Positions 12,201 to 21,947 of a DNA stretch of 31,603 nucleotides are shown here, piece by piece. The position numbers and the translations under genes are program-made. Below the pieces are notes generated by a model that saw only the letters and a list, made by a program, of their open reading frames with translations, did no database searches and was not told the origin of the DNA. Every line of letters starts with the position of its first letter. Positions within the stretch are counted from its first letter, which is position 1. This stretch comes from Saccoglossus kowalevskii. Lineage: Eukaryota > Hemichordata > Enteropneusta > Harrimaniidae. The DNA lies in contig NW_003145794.1 of NCBI RefSeq assembly GCF_000003605.2, positions 120,798 to 152,400 of the forward strand. The letters are read 5' to 3'.

Positions 12201-15200
12201 TCGCGAGAAAACGAACGTTGTAGGCGACGAAGGAGGGTTTAGGGTGTTACTAATCATGATGCATGCATGGTTAGAAGGCGGCATGCTCACATGTTGGGGG
12301 TTGAAAGACGTATGGAGAAACATCTCGAACAGCGATGGAGATCGGGTTACAGGTTAATGGTATGCTGTATTAAAAGGAGTTCTTCTGGACTCGAGGCATT
12401 AACAATTTGTTGATGGTTGTTTGCCCATCCTTACTATAAAATGAAGAAAATCGTGTCCTTAGGGAATATCCTTCGATCCCCTGCCACGCATTACGATGTA
12501 CATACTGCAGACAACCTCAAAATCTCACGTTCATTTTACGGTTTAAGAGTTGCCGACGTTCCTGTGAAACATAAGTAGGAAATGCACCGAGTAATAATTT
12601 GCGTAAATATAATTCAAATTAGGTGTTGCTGTTTCTGGAAAATTCAAGTACAAAAAAGTTGAAAAATAAACTGTTGTTTCCGATCGGCCATTCAGTGCCA
12701 GAAATTGACGTAACCTAAGATGATGTTCGTCGTCGGAGATCAAACGCACAGAGGAACAGATGACAATGTCAAGGCAGCCAGCGACATGGTCTTTGGAATT
12801 TACGATCGTGTTTACGACCATATAAATTTCGAGGTGACAGCGAAGTTGTCCGTTTTCAGTTTTCGACTTTTTTATTACACACATTTTATTGAAGATCTGC
12901 TTTCTAGTTTACCCAGTCACACTTTTATGGGAACTTGATTTTCAAATTTCCGTAAAGCTTTTTTTTTCAAGGGTTTAAGTTTCTTTGTTCCGTGCCAATG
13001 TTGCGCAAATTTTAACCCCAACACACATATAAAATGAATGCTTTTTCCATGGAGGTACACATTTCGTGATATTATGCCTTTTCATATGCTATTAGCGGTG
13101 TGTACTTCAGTTCGAAGTAAGGTCACGGACGTTCTACAAATATTAGTTCACAGATTTCTAAAATTTGCTTTCATATTTTTCACAAACAAATGAGTTTTTG
13201 AAAATATTCGCATCAAAAATCTGAAAATAATAAATAGAAGAATATTTCAGAAGTAGTAAATGTGTCAGTTATTCAAAATGAAACGAAAGAAAAATTAGTT
13301 AACGTCAACGTTGGTTGATTCACACTGTGTTGCAAAATGAAGTAGCCCTGTGTTTGTTTAACGGCACAAGAAGGACAAGGCAATACGGGTGAAAGGTCAA
13401 ATTGAACATAAACATTCAATTCAGACTGGATTTCGCGTAACAGGAAAATTCAATAACAAACTTGGTGTAATATACTATATTTATGACATATTATGCTTCG
13501 CTTATCAGATAGAACTAATTTATAATCGGACCGACACATTTCTCGTTGCCGGGTTTGTGAGTTCCCTGTCGCATGGATGTAAGTTGTACTTACACAAGCT
13601 GGAATATAATAAAAACATCTCGGTTCGAATTTTATATTGGTCACGTTATTGAATGCTTTGTTGAAATATCCAGAAATATGACAAATGTAATGAAATGTAA
13701 GAGAAAGTTTGATCTGTGAAATGCCTTGAGTGTGATTTATTCAAAGCCCTGACCCTGCCACTAGGAAGTACCTCGACCCCGTGTAGTAACGTTAAATATG
13801 ATCAGTGGTTGGCATAACACGCGTCAACATTACACTCTTTTAATGGTCTTCTTTTCCGCTCTAATTGTGTCGATGGTTATTATTCAAATATAAGTTTCTT
13901 CTCAATAAATTTGGCAAAGGATTTTATAGCGGATATCAAGGAATCCTCTTGTATCAAACGAGTATACAACATACAGGAGCACTACTATATTTTGAAAGCT
14001 GCTGAGAAAGTTTCATTAAAAATGTATTTAAATTAAATGTCATTTGATGATTATTCTTGCACAGTTAACGCATGGCTCTGATAGTACCTCTTCCTAAAAA
14101 CTTACAAGCAAACTTTTAAAACTGACAACATAACCCAAAAATGACAGTGCGACTAATAGAAGGCGGACGATAGGTGAAAGGTTGCGCGGCGTGGTTGGTT
14201 AAGAAACTCCACAGTGTGCAGGAGAAGGGCAGTTTTAACCAAACTTTTAAACATGCATTGTTGACACCAGTACTGTTTATGGTATGATTTAAGACAACTC
14301 AATATAATATTTAGTAGAAACTATGTGGGGCTGTTATAAGATTGTAGTCATGTAGTCAAATCCGAATATATGAGCACCGTAACGAAATGCCAATTGTGAA
14401 TCCAAGTGATGTCCTCCACGCGCACAGTTGAAGACACATGCAGGGCGCGGTAGACCTGAAACCGCGTGGTTCTGTCAATAGTAACAGTTAACTCGCACTC
14501 AACTTTAACGAGAAAACGTTAGACTTAATTTTACACCAACACCAGTAAATTGTTGGCTTCCAACCAAAGTTTGTTTTAATATAACGAGGAGAGACGACGT
14601 GAGCTGCCTTCCTGTTCAAAAGTGATGAAAGTACCACAATACAACACTATACAGCGTTACTAGTATATCCTCGAGCTGCATTTTATTGAACAAGTCTGGC
14701 AAAAGGGTCCCTTAGATTCGATTAACTTTTATCTCGATAAAACAGAGAAATTATTATGGATTATTAAAACAACGATTATATATATAGTTCATTTTATTTC
14801 GAATGCGTAAAGCCTCCGGCATTCTAGTTATACGCGTTCAGTATATTTCAGTTTTTATTGTCACGAGTTAACAACAGTTACTTTACGTTTGGTGAAATTG
14901 CCAAATTTCGTCAGATCATTAAATGTTTATTTCAAGTGAAATAAACACACTTGAGATATATTACAACTTAAAGTGGACCTCCGTTGGGAAGAAAGGGATA
15001 TGAATGTTTAATTTCATAATATTCTTAACAATTGGGTTGCTGCTGCTACACGAAGGTATTGTGAAAGTTTCTTTGTGCTAATGGCCAAGTACTGGTGTTT
15101 TTCAAGTACTGGTGTATAAACCTGAGCTAAACAAAACTGTGCTGAAACTGTTCCAATGTTTTCTCAGAATATAAATAATTTCGAAACAAAAAAACAACAA

Positions 15201-18200
15201 CAAAGATTCGACCATTTAAAAGAAATTCAGAAAAGCGGCATTGAAACCTCGTGATATTTATAAAATATTTGTTCTGAATTTATTTTTTTAAAACAGAAAA
15301 TGTTCACAACAACAACAACGAAATGAACAAATTGCATTGTGTGTATGTGAGCAGAAAAAACACCCACACTCCATGGTGGTTGTACAAAACAACACATGTC
15401 ACTTCAAATAACATTCTTACTGGTCGCTGATTAAAAATAATATTCATCATTTAAAAAAATATAAAGAAACGGTGCAATAAATTGAACCAATTAAAGAGCA
15501 CGTGAACCACAATGAAGCTCAAATGATGTAAGATTTTGGGAAATGTAGCCCGCGCGGTGCAGGAAATCTACAGCGCAGGGTGGCAGTACAGACAAGTACG
15601 GTGCTGGGAAGACAAGTCCAAATAGCGGTATATGGATCGAAGCGGTTGTAGTCAACACAGGAGGCCCGACAGCTATGAGTGTAGTCAACACGGGGTAAGT
15701 CGACGTCGAGTTAACACTCAACGACGAGACACAGAAACGACAACACTGACACTAGCGATGAGATTAATTGCTTCTCAATGTTGGTTTAAGAATTACTTAC
15801 TTACCAATTAATACTAATTAGAAGTCTATAAATCAAATCAACAGTTTTTTAATAGGACTGGATTGGTCATCGCGGTCTTAGACTTGCAAAACTTAGATTG
15901 CCCCCCCCCCCCCCAAATAGAATCTTTGGACCAAATATATACATTTTACATAGTCGAATAAAATCCCGCTATGAATGTCGACACGGCCTTGTTCTGTTGT
16001 CCCCCTAACGGCCACAATGATAATACAATCATTCATTGGGGAGTTTGCCTAAGATCTTCAAGTTTTGGGAGTCGGTTGAAAAGGCAAAGTAGAAACGGAT
16101 ATCTGCCCTAGACAAAACAAAAGTGGCGCAGTCCGTACACTGTTGCTGTGACTTCAGTTTCTATGACAACTGTACGTACGTATTCTGACATACAAAAGGG
16201 TCACCTCATCTGTTGCCGTACGGTTATTTGTCGACATCGGCTGTAAATGTCTCTGTCGAGCATCGTTGTAGCATTGGGTTACGTCGGTTTTGTGGACATC
16301 TCGTTTTTTTTTTAAACACGAGACGGTAGGATATTTGAATATATTTTACGGATCTGTAAAATTAGTGTCCAGAAATGGGTGTCGATTTAAGTAGTCACGG
16401 TGTTTTAACAGTAACGCCATTTTCACAACGGTTCACAAGAAATATACATGTAGATCGTATTTGCTTTTTTCACCAGTGACAGTATCGTTGGACGAACAGT
16501 GGCAGTCGGTTTGAAGATAAAGCTTTAAACAACTATTTGATGGAAAGTCGTTTTTTTCAGCCCGATTGGTCGTGTGAGTGAAAGGCGTTTTATTGTTGCT
16601 ACTGGCGACAATTTGCTGTTTTCACCCCTTTGCCCATCGCGAGGAGACGGACCATTACTTTTCTCAACGAAAAATCAGAGAAAAAACGAAAGACGGATAC
16701 AATGAAAAGTTCCTTCTCTCTGTGTCGTTGTTTGACCTAAACATCAAAAAAACAATACTATTAAGATGACTTACGCCTTACCAGGTACAATGACATGTCT
16801 GGGCCGATCGTCGGTGACTGGCGGATCACTCAGTGACCAGTTTGTGTATGCCGAGCGACGCACCGTGAAAATATACGAAACGAAAAAATCTAAACATTGG
16901 GCGGTTGAGTAACTGCTGCGGAAAGATTTGGCGGCACAGATCTGAGCACAGAATATTTTATTGCTTGTTCAACCCACGACGTTTTATGCATCGTTCAAGT
17001 CTTCTGGCTCTCTTCACCAACAATATATATTACACGTTGTAAAATAGCTTTAATAACACACTCGGTTAAAAGTTACGTCAATGTATGAATACGGCGATTT
17101 GTGTCATACCGCCAGCATCACAGCACCGTTTGAAAATCAACAATTCACACTGTCCTTCACATGGTGGATGTTACACCACGATAGACAAAAATAGATCATA
17201 TGTATCTCAGATGTTGCCAAACCATTCTTCCAAATATTATCAACATGCTTTGCTAATAATGAAAATAACGTACATCGTAGAGGTACTGCCAAGTTAGCTA
17301 CCACGGCAATGTGGCTCTCATTCTAATACTCGACGTTTTTTTTTTCGAGACATGTTTGATCACAATTATCTTAATATTCCCTATAGGTTCACGTATTTCT
17401 TTTCTAAACATTACCTTAGACCTCTTGCGAAAAGTGCATTATTATTTATATTTTAAGCTTGATAAAAAGTGTTATTTACTACCACGAGTCTTTTAGTTTT
17501 CTAATCAAGCATATTTTAATAACATAAGCAACGCGGGCAAGTGTCTCGCCCTCTGCTCGGTTGAGGGTTACACATCTCACATGAGATACAATTGACACTT
17601 CTCAGGCAGAGGTGGTTGGGACAAGTTTAAAAACAAAAGTACTAATCACCATTGCGATAAATTGGTCTGTTGATGTGGTCATGATATATTAAAACAAACT
17701 CACCTCTTTTTAAAACGTTTTCCCTGTATCCTCCCCCCGACGTACAATTCCATCTTTCGTTAAAAAACTGGTATTGACATTCCGCGGTACTGAGGCGCAC
17801 TGCTTCGAACAGTGTTTCCGGCATGCCCGGGTCTTTTTTGCAGAAACGCCTTTGCTTTTTCGAGAGACTTAGACTTTTACAGTTCGGAGAAATAGCATCT
17901 AGTTGTTCCAAGTGAACCTTCTTCTCTGTTAATCTGCATTCAAAGACAAAACAAATAAAACATCACGTAAAAATCGTGTATAAAGATATTCCTACTCGAC
18001 ATCATCAAGGCTGTTGGATAACATTAACCGATTATCAATTATTAGCAAACCAGTGACTTAAATAGAAATGCGTAGTATATAAAGTTTGTGTAATCATTAA
18101 TTTGACGTATCGTGACTGCATGTAAAACACTGAATGGCGACACAGATGAAACACTCCAGCGTAGCATCACGCTAGGCTTTCCCGGCGTAATGGCATATCA

Positions 18201-18705
18201 TTCAAATCACTCGCCAGGGGATCAGTTAGCTTTGCGGCTTATACGGGCGGACGGAACGAAAAAGGACATTTCCATGATGCCAATGGTCCCTTAATTTGTT
18301 GACCATTTACAAAACATTGATCAAAGTTTGATGTTTTCAAAATATTGATTGAAGTCAGCGGTGAGAGTCGACAACACTTTCTGGTCGATTGGGGATTATC
18401 AGCGTGTAGACCAATGAAAACGAATGTCTCCCGGTCAGCTGCAGCCACCAGTAGGCTCTGCCTAACTGACACCACGAGCAGGAAGGACTAGACGGGCCGG
18501 CGGTCAGTCCATGTTTCGGAACAGTGCTGTAACACTGTCCAATATGTCATTAAGCTGTTATTATGAAACATGCAATGGTGATATGTAACTAGCCCTGGCG
18601 CGTTGATTATTAGGTGAATGTCGGCAGAGTGACTTACCCAAAATATGAATCGGTACCTGTCTGTGTAGCGGCTATTATCAAGATGAAGATACCGACCCCT
18701 CGCAT
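2730..18705 (-). CDS. Wnt9: Wnt9-family secreted signalling protein, complete, four coding exons (join 18705-18638, 17933-17704, 6883-6609, 3236-2730)
   Basis: The four exons join in frame into 359 codons plus stop. Wnt proteins are lipid-modified, cysteine-rich secreted ligands for Frizzled/LRP receptors. Visible here: a signal peptide (about residues 1-19), a tyrosine-phenylalanine-glycine-leucine-threonine stretch across the exon 1/2 junction as in vertebrate Wnt9, [12 protein letters not shown] near residue 48, a conserved NCT glycosylation sequon near residue 85, [11 protein letters not shown] (from residue 107), WKWGGCGDN (146-154), the acylation motif CHGVSASC (203-210) and a C-terminal cysteine-rich half ending about residue 354. 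I count 24 cysteines, 12 in each half, the full Wnt set. Intron phases are 2, 1 and 0. Assignment to Wnt9 rather than another subfamily rests on [22 protein letters not shown], the [11 protein letters not shown] block and the [16 protein letters not shown] exon start, all close to vertebrate WNT9A/B. Length matches the family (about 360). No frameshift or missing cysteine is seen. Confidence 0.97.
3663..3788. mobile_element. MITE-like element, copy 2 (126 bp), in Wnt9 intron 3
   Basis: This is the same element as at 207-373 in the same orientation, about 40 bp shorter in the left interior. The left terminus is TTAAAGCGAAGGGTCGTCAC and continues CTGCGCA; the right terminus reverse-complemented is TTAAAGTGAGGACGTCGTCA then CCTGCGCA. 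The shared core contains GGCTCATGGGTAGAC and ATGGCCGTCTG. Two diverged copies about 3.3 kb apart with inverted ends argue for a dispersed element rather than local chance. Confidence 0.6.
5204..5268 (+). CDS. Candidate signal-peptide first exon inside Wnt9 intron 3, opposite strand
   Basis: An ATG with guanine at -3 opens 21 codons, [20 protein letters not shown] then Y. The hydrophobic segment [10 protein letters not shown] fits a signal peptide. The frame ends at a consensus donor CAG/GTAAAG (phase 2). Start context, hydrophobic core and donor together look like exon 1 of a secreted protein nested in the opposite direction. No matching downstream exon was found on the plus strand, so this may be coincidence. 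Confidence 0.22.
6064..6085. repeat. (AT)n microsatellite
   Basis: Uninterrupted AT dinucleotide run of 22 bp in Wnt9 intron 3. Confidence 0.97.
6609..6883 (-). CDS. Wnt9: Wnt9 coding exon 3: central Wnt domain
   Basis: This 275-nt exon completes the split glycine codon (G/GT) after a TTTGTCTGTAG acceptor and ends in phase 0 at AGG/GTAAGT. It encodes residues 101-191. Hallmarks are [56 protein letters not shown] and a closing [15 protein letters not shown]. Four cysteines are present, and the asparagine-rich HN...VG block is where Wnt9 genes carry an intron. The order and spacing match vertebrate Wnt9 exon 3 well. Confidence 0.98.
8434..8494. repeat. (ATTC)n microsatellite, about 15 units
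   Basis: Uninterrupted TTCA/ATTC tetranucleotide run in Wnt9 intron 2. Confidence 0.98.
8770..8831 (-). repeat. Dispersed repeat fragment, copy A
   Basis: Read on the minus strand, this ~60 bp (GTGTACGTTCGAATTTCGTA onward, including AACAATGTATTTTACACGTG) matches 25992-26053 on the plus strand with scattered substitutions. It probably belongs to a repeat family that cannot be named from two fragments. Confidence 0.5.
8884..9291. repeat. Decayed tandem array, unit about 40-47 bp, in Wnt9 intron 2
   Basis: Roughly nine or ten diverged copies of a unit built as CATAAAAACGCGAGCACATT then CGTGTAAAAACCTCGTA. The invariant parts are GTGTAAAA, CTCGTA and CATAAAAA; copies differ by substitutions and small indels (for example GAGCACAAACGCGAGTACAT, and CACGTACACATTTGTGTAAC). 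No reading frame is kept through it. Confidence 0.88.
14924..14947. repeat. Perfect inverted repeat, 10-bp arms, 4-nt loop
   Basis: TGTTTATTTC and GAAATAAACA flank AAGT. The feature is AT-rich and sits deep in Wnt9 intron 2. No function can be assigned. Confidence 0.85.
15901..15914. repeat. Poly-C tract
   Basis: Fourteen consecutive C residues, G on the Wnt9 sense strand, inside intron 2. Tracts like this are prone to length errors in assembly. Confidence 0.95.
17704..17933 (-). CDS. Wnt9: Wnt9 coding exon 2: N-terminal Wnt domain
   Basis: This 230-nt exon enters in phase 2 after a TGAATGCAG acceptor and leaves in phase 1 at GAG/GTGAGT. It encodes residues 24-99, with partial codons at both ends. 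Recognisable blocks are [29 protein letters not shown] and [18 protein letters not shown], which is the classic Wnt start (basic RxxC, ECQxQF, RWNC). Four cysteines are present, and NCT is the N-glycosylation sequon conserved in most Wnts. The reading frame runs past the acceptor-proximal bases without an ATG, so this is an internal exon and not a start. Confidence 0.97.
17934..18637 (-). other. Wnt9 intron 1 (704 bp)
   Basis: The intron is bounded by GTAAGT at the donor (18637) and a pyrimidine-rich tract ending in TGAATGCAG (17934). It contains a TCF/LEF-like core (GATCAAAG, 18319-18326), which could be chance. No coding exon was recognised; the plus-strand frame in 18112-18294 opens with GTG and has no exon signals. 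Confidence 0.88.
18638..18705 (-). CDS. Wnt9: Wnt9 coding exon 1: start codon and signal peptide
   Basis: This 68-nt exon gives 22 codons and two bases of codon 23. It reads [20 protein letters not shown] followed by YF, a short basic start and a hydrophobic core typical of a signal peptide. It ends in GG at a strong GTAAGT donor (phase 2). The split codon GG/A makes glycine, and exon 2 opens with LT, so the junction reads YFG-LT, the same residues that follow the signal peptide in vertebrate WNT9A. That junction match and the phase fit are the reasons for choosing this exon. The ATG has adenine at -3. An out-of-frame ATG lies 16 nt upstream (18721). The exon was found by hand and is too short for ORF-length filters. 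Confidence 0.9.
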
Positions 18706-18721
18706 GTTGGACCACGTTCAT
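18675..18721 (-). promoter_or_regulatory. Out-of-frame upstream ATG overlapping the Wnt9 start
   Basis: An ATG at 18721-18719 with guanine at -3 lies 16 nt upstream of the Wnt9 ATG and in a different frame. It runs through all of exon 1 (28 codons, ending TGG exactly at the splice donor). After splicing it reads 18 more codons of exon 2 to a TAA, so it would encode 46 residues overlapping the Wnt9 start. If the leader includes this ATG, scanning ribosomes would have to leak past it, a known way to limit translation. The feature marks only its 5' part. It depends on a transcription start upstream of 18721. Confidence 0.45.
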
Positions 18722-18936
18722 TGCGTAGTTCGCTGAAGATATTACTAACGTCTCGTATCAGGTATACTACGCCAAGTCTTAGATAGCTGTTCCCTCCTAT
18801 TACCGTCGCTACTATATGACATGGTCTTTGCTGACGTCCCTGTGATTGGCTGGTCGACAACCCAATCGGCGAGATCGGGAGAGTACCGCGACCAGGTAAC
18901 GCACTATAGCAAGGAACGGCAATTCAGTTGTGAAAT
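18706..18936. promoter_or_regulatory. Candidate bidirectional promoter between Wnt9 and a divergent small ORF
   Basis: This 231-bp interval separates the Wnt9 start codon (minus strand) from an ATG on the plus strand at 18937. It is GC-richer than its surroundings. It carries two CCAAT boxes head to head, ATTGG at 18845-18849 and CCAAT at 18862-18866, separated by 12 bp, and a CRE-like TGACGTC at 18832-18838. Inverted CCAAT boxes are common in divergent promoters. No clear TATA box in a convincing position is visible. The transcription start is not known, so the boundaries are simply the two ATGs. Confidence 0.5.
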
Positions 18937-19098
18937 ATGGCAGGCAGACACCGTAAATCTCGAGATGTGAAGGGAATACTACAGCGGAAGAGGCGGAAGC
19001 GTGGTTTAACCAAGGACAAGTCCGATCACTGTATGTATAGGGGAGATACTAATACAAAGACACCGCCGCACAGATTCCACACGAGTACATCCGAATAG
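18937..19098 (+). CDS. Small basic ORF divergent from Wnt9, unknown protein or first exon
   Basis: A 53-codon frame starts in a good initiation context (adenine at -3, guanine at +4). It is strongly basic, with residues 15-24 reading LQRKRRKRGL, which resembles a nuclear localisation cluster. A GTATGT donor-like site at 19031 would end a 94-nt coding exon after 31 codons, so it may be the first exon of a longer gene rather than a complete small protein. It lies head to head with Wnt9 across a 231-bp interval with CCAAT boxes. No family was recognised, and it may be a chance frame or a divergent noncoding transcript. Confidence 0.28.
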   Translation: MAGRHRKSRDVKGILQRKRRKRGLTKDKSDHCMYRGDTNTKTPPHRFHTSTSE

Positions 19099-19875
19099 TG
19101 ACCAGAAAGTGAGACTTTCCAGTTGAGATCACTCAAACTGGAAGATTGGAAGTCTGATCATGGCTCTTGGTCACGTGGTGCTCTTGAACTGCTATGAATA
19201 TAGTTGCTAGAGCAAACACAAGTACGGTTATGATTGTCCTATGAGAAGTGTTACAACCATGTATGTTCTGCTGTGTGTAAATTTATACACACAGAGAATA
19301 ACAAACTAAACTATTTTTGTCAAACAGATTTCGCCCCAATGTTTACAAACATATTATTCACAATAACCGCTGTCCACTCAGTCATACAAGCAATGGCATT
19401 CGTACCAGTGACTGAATGCGTGCGTGTGGTGACCGCCATCGTGAAGTCTGTTGTCATATCAAAACAGTGGACGTTAGTTACAGCAAAATGCCGATGATTT
19501 TTCGCGATAAAAACAATCACACACTCAGGATATAACAATTTATTGAGCACTGAGCAGGAATACAAATTCTTTTTTTTTCATGTTTATAAAATAACACCTA
19601 GCACTATTATTCCTGCTAGGTGGAGCTAGATCGAAGTTCGGACGTAACAAAAAACATTACACAAATACAAGTGAAATGCGTGGAGCCAAGCCAGTGAAAT
19701 AAAAAAAAGGAAAATAAAGACATAAATTCAACTTGGAGCATGCGCAATGGATCCCACCAGGCCATGTTTCAGAGGAAACGGTCGGTTGGATATTTCTCGA
19801 GGAACTCAACAGCGCTGTTGTATGCCTTGCATGTTATTCAACTCACTGGGAAAACACTTCAGTATAAGCGAATAA

Positions 19876-20282
19876 NNNNNNNNNNNNNNNNNNNNNNNNN
19901 NNNNNNNNNNNNNNNNNNNNNNNNNNNNNNNNNNNNNNNNNNNNNNNNNNNNNNNNNNNNNNNNNNNNNNNNNNNNNNNNNNNNNNNNNNNNNNNNNNNN
20001 NNNNNNNNNNNNNNNNNNNNNNNNNNNNNNNNNNNNNNNNNNNNNNNNNNNNNNNNNNNNNNNNNNNNNNNNNNNNNNNNNNNNNNNNNNNNNNNNNNNN
20101 NNNNNNNNNNNNNNNNNNNNNNNNNNNNNNNNNNNNNNNNNNNNNNNNNNNNNNNNNNNNNNNNNNNNNNNNNNNNNNNNNNNNNNNNNNNNNNNNNNNN
20201 NNNNNNNNNNNNNNNNNNNNNNNNNNNNNNNNNNNNNNNNNNNNNNNNNNNNNNNNNNNNNNNNNNNNNNNNNNNNNNNNNN
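19876..20282. other. Assembly gap (407 Ns)
   Basis: Unknown bases within the 5' flank of Wnt9, about 1.2 kb upstream of its start. Open frames through the gap are artefacts. Confidence 1.
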
Positions 20283-21142
20283 CACAGAGCCATTTCTAAC
20301 GAGTTCCTGTGTGGGTATAGTATGACCGCCTGATGTGACATATTAGCACCAAAATGAACTGCAACCCAAGGTAAACGACAGGCAAATGCGCAGACGACAC
20401 CGTGACTCGTCATTTGAATATAATTTAAAATTTGACACATTTTATTTTATTCATATCGTATCACGTTTATTCCGAACTAATTTACACATGTTCATTGGCT
20501 AGCGTTTGTTGTAATAATACATGTTCAGGGCAAACGAAATGCGATAAGTAATCGTCTGATATCATCAATCAATGACGTCACGCAATGCCCAAATATAGAC
20601 ACAAATATATCAATTCATTTATCATGACGAATTACTAGTAAAATATGTGCGTCATTCTGGAGACACGGAATGCATCGCCACGTAATATTTTATAACGTGA
20701 CTTATCGCTGAATCAGCTCAAAATAGGAGAAACATCTGATATCATTTTGCTTTCTATGCAAATTAGCATCACATGATGCTACGTGAATGCTAATGCAATT
20801 TCTACCCCATTGATGAAGGAATAGCCACAATAATTATCATACCACGTGATCTACCTAGGAAAGTATTTAAATATAGAATTTCAAATAAATCATGAAAGTC
20901 ATAATCTGTCCTTTACTGACATGATTGAGTTATTCCGCCGGTGTCTGGTGTTCTTGTATCGGAACTAGCCAATAACTTTGTGGACAGGCTATTAGAGTGT
21001 TTACCGAACGTCTTGTCATGTTCACTCAAACCAGGATATGACGTATATAGTAAATTCAAGGTGGTGATATGTTTATGATTTTGATAAAAATGGAATAAAT
21101 ATGAATGTCACGCTGCTATGCATATATCATAATTCATTTTGC

Positions 21143-21179
21143 ATTTATTTATTTATTTATTTATTCATTTATTTATTCA
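21143..21179. repeat. (TTTA)n microsatellite
   Basis: TTTA tetranucleotide run with one TTCA interruption. Confidence 0.95.
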
Positions 21180-21749
21180 AAACGGATCCAACAGACAACA
21201 AAAAATGATTGCAGGACGACCAAGAACAAAACATATGAATATTATATAATACGACAAAAGCTCATATTAGTATATGACATGTCTCGATTTCAACACTCTG
21301 TGTGTGTGTCGATGTTTTCTTCAACACAGAGGTGGAAGACATTCTTACTACTCTGGCTAATATAGATGTGGCGGAAACAAGCGAAGAAATTTACTTCAAA
21401 TTATTTTACATGTAAATATGCCAATGTATATCTATTCGAAATTTCTTATGTATATTACTTGGTCAAATCCACATAATTTCTTCTTGGCTATTAATAGTAG
21501 ATTTTTGACTCGTGTGTTCAAAGGATTACTAAACCGAGTATCCGTCAAATATCAACGTTCGTTCGTGGGATCGGAAACCATCTCCAAGATAATTTTGTCT
21601 GAGCTGATATTTTGTTTTAATTGGGGCTTGTACGAATAGAACTGATGATTAAATGCAAATTTAATAATGTATGCAATAAGGAATATTATTACTGTGAATA
21701 ACTTTCATTAATTTTGTGTTACATTTTTGTCGGCGATTAGAGTGTCTAG

Positions 21750-21947
21750 AAGCTGTGTTCGGTAATCTGGGTTGAGGATTGTCCAGTGAATCGGGGTGAT
21801 GAGATTCCATTGGCACGGATCATATCGCAATCCCAAATCTTATTTAAATTAACTATCCCACAATACACTAAAATTTGAAATTTGCGATATGAGCTATAGG
21901 ATGAGGAATGTTCAGTGACAGGGTGAAAACGTGTTTCATGAAATGCG
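21750..21947. repeat. Degenerate flank of the 24-bp minisatellite
   Basis: Diverged copies are scattered with intervening unique sequence: GTGTTCGGTAATCTGGGTTG at 21753 on, GATTGTCCAGTGAATCGGGG shortly after, and GAGGAATGTTCAGTGACAGG near 21902. They look like old edges of the array that have decayed. Confidence 0.7.

Larger units (their letters stand above)
6884..17703 (-). other. Wnt9 intron 2 (10.8 kb)
   Basis: The intron runs from donor GTGAGT to acceptor TTTGTCTGTAG. It holds an ATTC microsatellite (8434-8494), a decayed ~45-bp tandem array (8884-9291), a 14-C tract (15901-15914) and a perfect 10-bp-stem hairpin (14924-14947). A few short plus-strand frames (10236-10425, 12181-12357, 12720-12938) are open but match nothing I know. 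The rest is AT-rich and shows no recognisable gene. Confidence 0.9.
19099..21749. other. Upstream flank of Wnt9, no gene recognised
   Basis: AT-rich sequence around the N gap. It contains a palindromic CRE (TGACGTCA, 20573-20580) and a TTTA run. The open frames are short, lack initiation or splice signals, and resemble no known family. Confidence 0.7.

Noticed and set aside
12543-12938. Overlapping 113-codon minus and 72-codon plus frames in intron 2
   Set aside because: Neither has recognisable domains, and they lie antiparallel over the same bases. The plus frame start [10 protein letters not shown] is plausible but unsupported.
16578-16769. Signal-peptide-like frame [19 protein letters not shown]
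   Set aside because: It begins at GTG, not ATG, with an in-frame TGA directly upstream, and the acceptor-like AG at 16560 does not lead into this frame. Not credible as a eukaryotic start.
18488-18721. 77-codon minus frame over Wnt9 exon 1
   Set aside because: Its genomic extent reads into intron 1. Only its spliced form matters, as the upstream ORF reported in the findings.
19740-20440. Open frames of 159-197 codons spanning 19876-20282
   Set aside because: They run through the block of Ns and carry no information.
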